In this document: positions 5,209-7,266 of the stretch, piece after piece
Layout: each line of letters opens with the position of its first letter
Position numbering within the stretch: the stretch's first letter is position 1
Origin: Salinibacterium sp.
Lineage (GTDB): Bacteria > Actinomycetota > Actinomycetes > Actinomycetales > Microbacteriaceae
Length of the DNA: 7,266 nt
Reading direction: 5' to 3'
Assembly (NCBI GenBank): GCA_025352485.1
Contig: JANXTJ010000325.1
Span: forward strand, 1 to 7,266
Notes under the pieces: generated by a model
Seen by the model: only the letters and a program-made list of their open reading frames with translations
What the model was told of the DNA's origin: nothing
Database searches by the model: none
Position numbers and translations under genes: made by a program

Positions 5209-5907
5209 ATGACTGTGGGAACTGCCGATGATGACTCCACCCGCGTGCCGGGCACGCGCCGTCGTACGAGCCTCAGCGACAAGCAGCTGGCTATTCTCGA
5301 CGTCATCCAGCGTTCGGTCTCGAATCGTGGATACCCGCCGAGCATGCGAGAAATCGGCGACGCCGTCGGGCTCTCTTCGCTCTCCAGCGTCACCCACCAA
5401 CTCGGCCAGCTCGAGCTTAGCGGCTACCTGCGACGCGACCCCAACCGCCCCCGCGCCATGGAGGTTTTGATTGACCTGCCATCAATCGATGGCGGCTCGG
5501 ATGATGCACCAGAAAGCACCATCAGCGTCGGTGACGCGGTCATGGTGCCGCTCGTAGGTCGCATCGCCGCGGGCATCCCAATCACCGCCGAACAGCAGAT
5601 CGACGAGGTCTTCCCGCTGCCGCGCCAGCTCACCGGCAAGGGCGAGCTGTTCATGCTCAAGGTGGTGGGCGAGTCAATGATTGACGCGGCGATTTGCGAC
5701 GGTGACTGGGTTGTCGTGCGCCAGCAAAAGACGGCCGAGAACGGTGACATCGTCGCCGCGATGCTCGACAACGAAGCGACGGTCAAGGTTTTCCGTCAGC
5801 GCGACGGCCACACCTGGCTGCTCCCCCGCAACTCCAACTTCGAACCGATCCTGGGCGACTACGCCGAGGTGCTGGGCAAAGTCGTGACGGTGCTGCGCGC
5901 GCTGTAG
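5209..5907 (+). CDS. lexA: SOS response repressor and self-cleaving protease LexA
   Basis: LexA represses DNA-damage genes and cleaves itself when bound by the RecA-ssDNA filament. The 232-residue protein has an N-terminal winged helix domain (about 21-86: LSDKQLAILDVIQ, then GYPPSMREIGDAVGLSSLSSVTHQLGQLELSGYLRR, then NRPRAMEV). It is followed by a linker and the S24 peptidase domain. The scissile bond is A121-G122 in VGRIAAGIP. The catalytic Ser is S156 in VGESM and the Lys is K193 in ATVKVF. The C-terminus GKVVTVLRAL is typical. The basic, Ser/Thr-rich first 20 residues are a lineage-usual extension. The ATG at 5209 has a weak purine-rich upstream stretch (GGGGA). The gene is divergent from the LysM gene and convergent with metE. 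A LexA-like box upstream predicts autoregulation. Confidence 0.97.
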   Translation: MTVGTADDDSTRVPGTRRRTSLSDKQLAILDVIQRSVSNRGYPPSMREIGDAVGLSSLSSVTHQLGQLELSGYLRRDPNRPRAMEVLIDLPSIDGGSDDAPESTISVGDAVMVPLVGRIAAGIPITAEQQIDEVFPLPRQLTGKGELFMLKVVGESMIDAAICDGDWVVVRQQKTAENGDIVAAMLDNEATVKVFRQRDGHTWLLPRNSNFEPILGDYAEVLGKVVTVLRAL

Positions 5908-5918
5908 CGGGGCGGCGC

Positions 5919-5936
5919 CGGCCGCGCTAGCGGCCG
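5919..5936. terminator. GC hairpin between convergent lexA and metE (possible bidirectional terminator)
   Basis: CGGCCGC (5919-5925) and GCGGCCG (5930-5936) form a perfect 7-bp stem around the tetraloop GCTA. The stem starts 11 nt after the lexA stop, and the metE stop codon lies within the loop. No U-run follows on either strand, so any termination here would be of the U-less type reported for actinobacteria, or Rho-dependent. The stem is seen directly; its function is inferred. Confidence 0.4.
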
Positions 5937-7266
5937 CGCGCGACGCGCGCCGCGCGGGTGGCCACGAGGATGTTGCTGAGCGACTCCACGGTCTCCGAGT
6001 ATCCGCGGGTCTTGAGCCCGCAATCCGGGTTCACCCAGACCTGACGCTCGGGGATCGAGCCGAGAGCGATGTCGATGAGTTCGCCGACCTCAGCTACCGA
6101 GGGCACCCGCGGGGAGTGGATGTCGTAAACGCCTGGGCCGATCCCGCGCGCGAAGCCGCTGCGCCTGATGTCGGGCACGACCTCCATCTTCGAGCGTGCT
6201 GCTTCGATGGAGGTGACGTCAGCATCCAGCCGGTCAATCGCATCGATGACGACGGCGAATTCCGAGTAGCAGAGGTGGGTATGAATCTGGGTGCGGTCGT
6301 GAACGCCGGCTGTCGCCAGTCGGAAGGAGTCGACCGACCAGTCGAGGTAGTCGGCCTGGTCTTCCCTCTTGAGCGGCAGAAGTTCGCGAAGGGCAGGCTC
6401 ATCCACCTGAATGATGCCGATTCCAGCGGCCTCCAGGTCACGAATCTCATCACGCAGGGCGAGGGCGACCTGATTTGCGGTGTCGCGCAGCGGCTGGTCG
6501 TCTCGCACGAAAGACCAGGCGAGAATCGTGACGGGCCCGGTGAGCATGCCCTTTACCGGCTTCGTGGTCAGCGACTGTGTGTAGCTCGACCACTGCACAG
6601 TGATGGGCTTGGGGCGCGAGACATCCCCCCACAGAATCGACGGACGCGTACACCGCGAGCCGTACGACTGCACCCAACCGTTCTGGGTCACGGCAAAGCC
6701 ATCGAGGTTCTCGGCGAAGTACTGCACCATGTCGTTGCGCTCCGGCTCGCCGTGCACCAGCACGTCGAGGCCGATTTCCTCCTGCAGGTCGACGACGCGC
6801 TTGATCTCGTCGCGCATCGCCTGCGTGTACTGCTGCTCGGTGATGTCGCCCTTGGCGAACGCCGCGCGCTCGTGACGAATGTTGCCCGTCTGCGGAAAAG
6901 ATCCGATCGTGGTCGTCGGCAGAAACGGGAGGTGCAGTGCTTCATCCTGCGCCGCGAGCCGCGCGGCGTACGGCCCCCGAGCGAAGTCGGCGGCGGTGAG
7001 CGCATCGGCACGAGCGCGCACCGCACCGTCACGCACGCCGACGGCCCTGTGTCGATCGGTGAGGGCTGCGGATGCCGCATCCAGTTCGCCCGCAATCGCG
7101 GCCCTGCCCTCGGCGACCCCTTTCGCGAGGGTGACCACCTGCCCTACCTTCTGGTCGGCGAACGCCAGCCAGCTCTTGAGCTGGTCGGCGAGCAGCGCTT
7201 CGTCGTCGATGTCGTGCGGCACGTGAAAGAGGCTGGTGGAGCTGGCCACCGCCACGTTCGGCGTCA
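5927..7266 (-). CDS. metE: Cobalamin-independent methionine synthase MetE (C-terminal part, start outside window)
   Basis: MetE moves a methyl group from methyltetrahydrofolate polyglutamate to homocysteine without B12. About 446 codons are visible; the family is about 750-770 residues, so the N-terminal domain and start lie beyond the right edge, and the frame is open to the last base. Counting from the GTG codon at 7255, the zinc ligands of the catalytic barrel are all present: H327 and C329 in HTHLCYSEF, E351 in TSIEAARSKME, and C412 in VNPDCGLKTRG. Other MetE landmarks are TTTIGSFPQT (114-123), LVHGEPERNDMVQYF (166-180), GDVSRPKPITV (210-220), KGMLTGPVTILAWSF (235-249) and IIQVDEPALRE (281-291). 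The upstream region, where B12 or other control would act, is not included. The stop is 19 nt from that of convergent lexA. Confidence 0.97.
   Translation of the reverse strand, partial: TPNVAVASSTSLFHVPHDIDDEALLADQLKSWLAFADQKVGQVVTLAKGVAEGRAAIAGELDAASAALTDRHRAVGVRDGAVRARADALTAADFARGPYAARLAAQDEALHLPFLPTTTIGSFPQTGNIRHERAAFAKGDITEQQYTQAMRDEIKRVVDLQEEIGLDVLVHGEPERNDMVQYFAENLDGFAVTQNGWVQSYGSRCTRPSILWGDVSRPKPITVQWSSYTQSLTTKPVKGMLTGPVTILAWSFVRDDQPLRDTANQVALALRDEIRDLEAAGIGIIQVDEPALRELLPLKREDQADYLDWSVDSFRLATAGVHDRTQIHTHLCYSEFAVVIDAIDRLDADVTSIEAARSKMEVVPDIRRSGFARGIGPGVYDIHSPRVPSVAEVGELIDIALGSIPERQVWVNPDCGLKTRGYSETVESLSNILVATRAARVARGR

Noticed and set aside
4890..5393. In-frame open extension of the LysM gene upstream to 5393
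   Set aside because: It crosses the hairpin, both LexA-like boxes and the start of lexA. The residues do not resemble a LysM-protein N-terminus, while the ATG at 4889 has a strong GAGGAG at good spacing.

Overview
The window is chromosomal DNA from a high-GC Gram-positive bacterium, most likely an actinobacterium of or near the Microbacteriaceae. The evidence is a PriA-type HisA, a LexA next to a divergent membrane-anchored LysM protein (the arrangement known from mycobacterial lexA/Rv2719c), an actinobacterial DUF1844 protein, G/C-rich third codon positions and GTG starts. This assignment is inference from gene content. No rRNA, tRNA, CRISPR array, insertion sequence or phage gene is visible.

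Layout, left to right. 1-191 is a leader region with no gene I can assign. 192-530 (+) encodes a DUF1844 protein, and its stop lies 1 nt from the stop of the convergent minus-strand block. That block, in transcription order (right to left), is a small LysM membrane protein (4889-4527), hisC (4471-3386), hisB (3322-2720), hisH (2703-2071), hisA/priA (2074-1343) and an SseB-family gene (1350-532). The last three genes overlap (GTGA and GTGAGTGA junctions), so they are probably translationally coupled. A 319-nt, partly AT-rich intergenic region (4890-5208) separates the LysM gene from lexA (5209-5907, +). It holds two LexA-box-like sites, a candidate promoter for each direction and a very strong hairpin in the LysM leader. 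lexA converges with the 3' part of metE (minus, running off the right edge).

The his genes encode the middle of histidine biosynthesis: the glutaminase subunit HisH, the ProFAR isomerase HisA/PriA, the dehydratase HisB and the aminotransferase HisC. hisF (the HisH partner), hisG, hisD, hisE and hisI are not in the window. LexA and the LysM protein form a candidate SOS module, with LexA as repressor and the LysM protein as a probable SOS-induced cell-division or cell-wall factor. No obvious terminator separates the LysM gene from hisC, so SOS-driven transcripts may run into the his genes.

I see no wholly new system. The observations most worth checking are the SOS divergon and its hairpin leader, the possible SOS-to-his read-through, a 23-bp tandem duplication at the end of hisC that leaves the protein end unchanged, and hairpins that would cover the hisH and hisB start regions.
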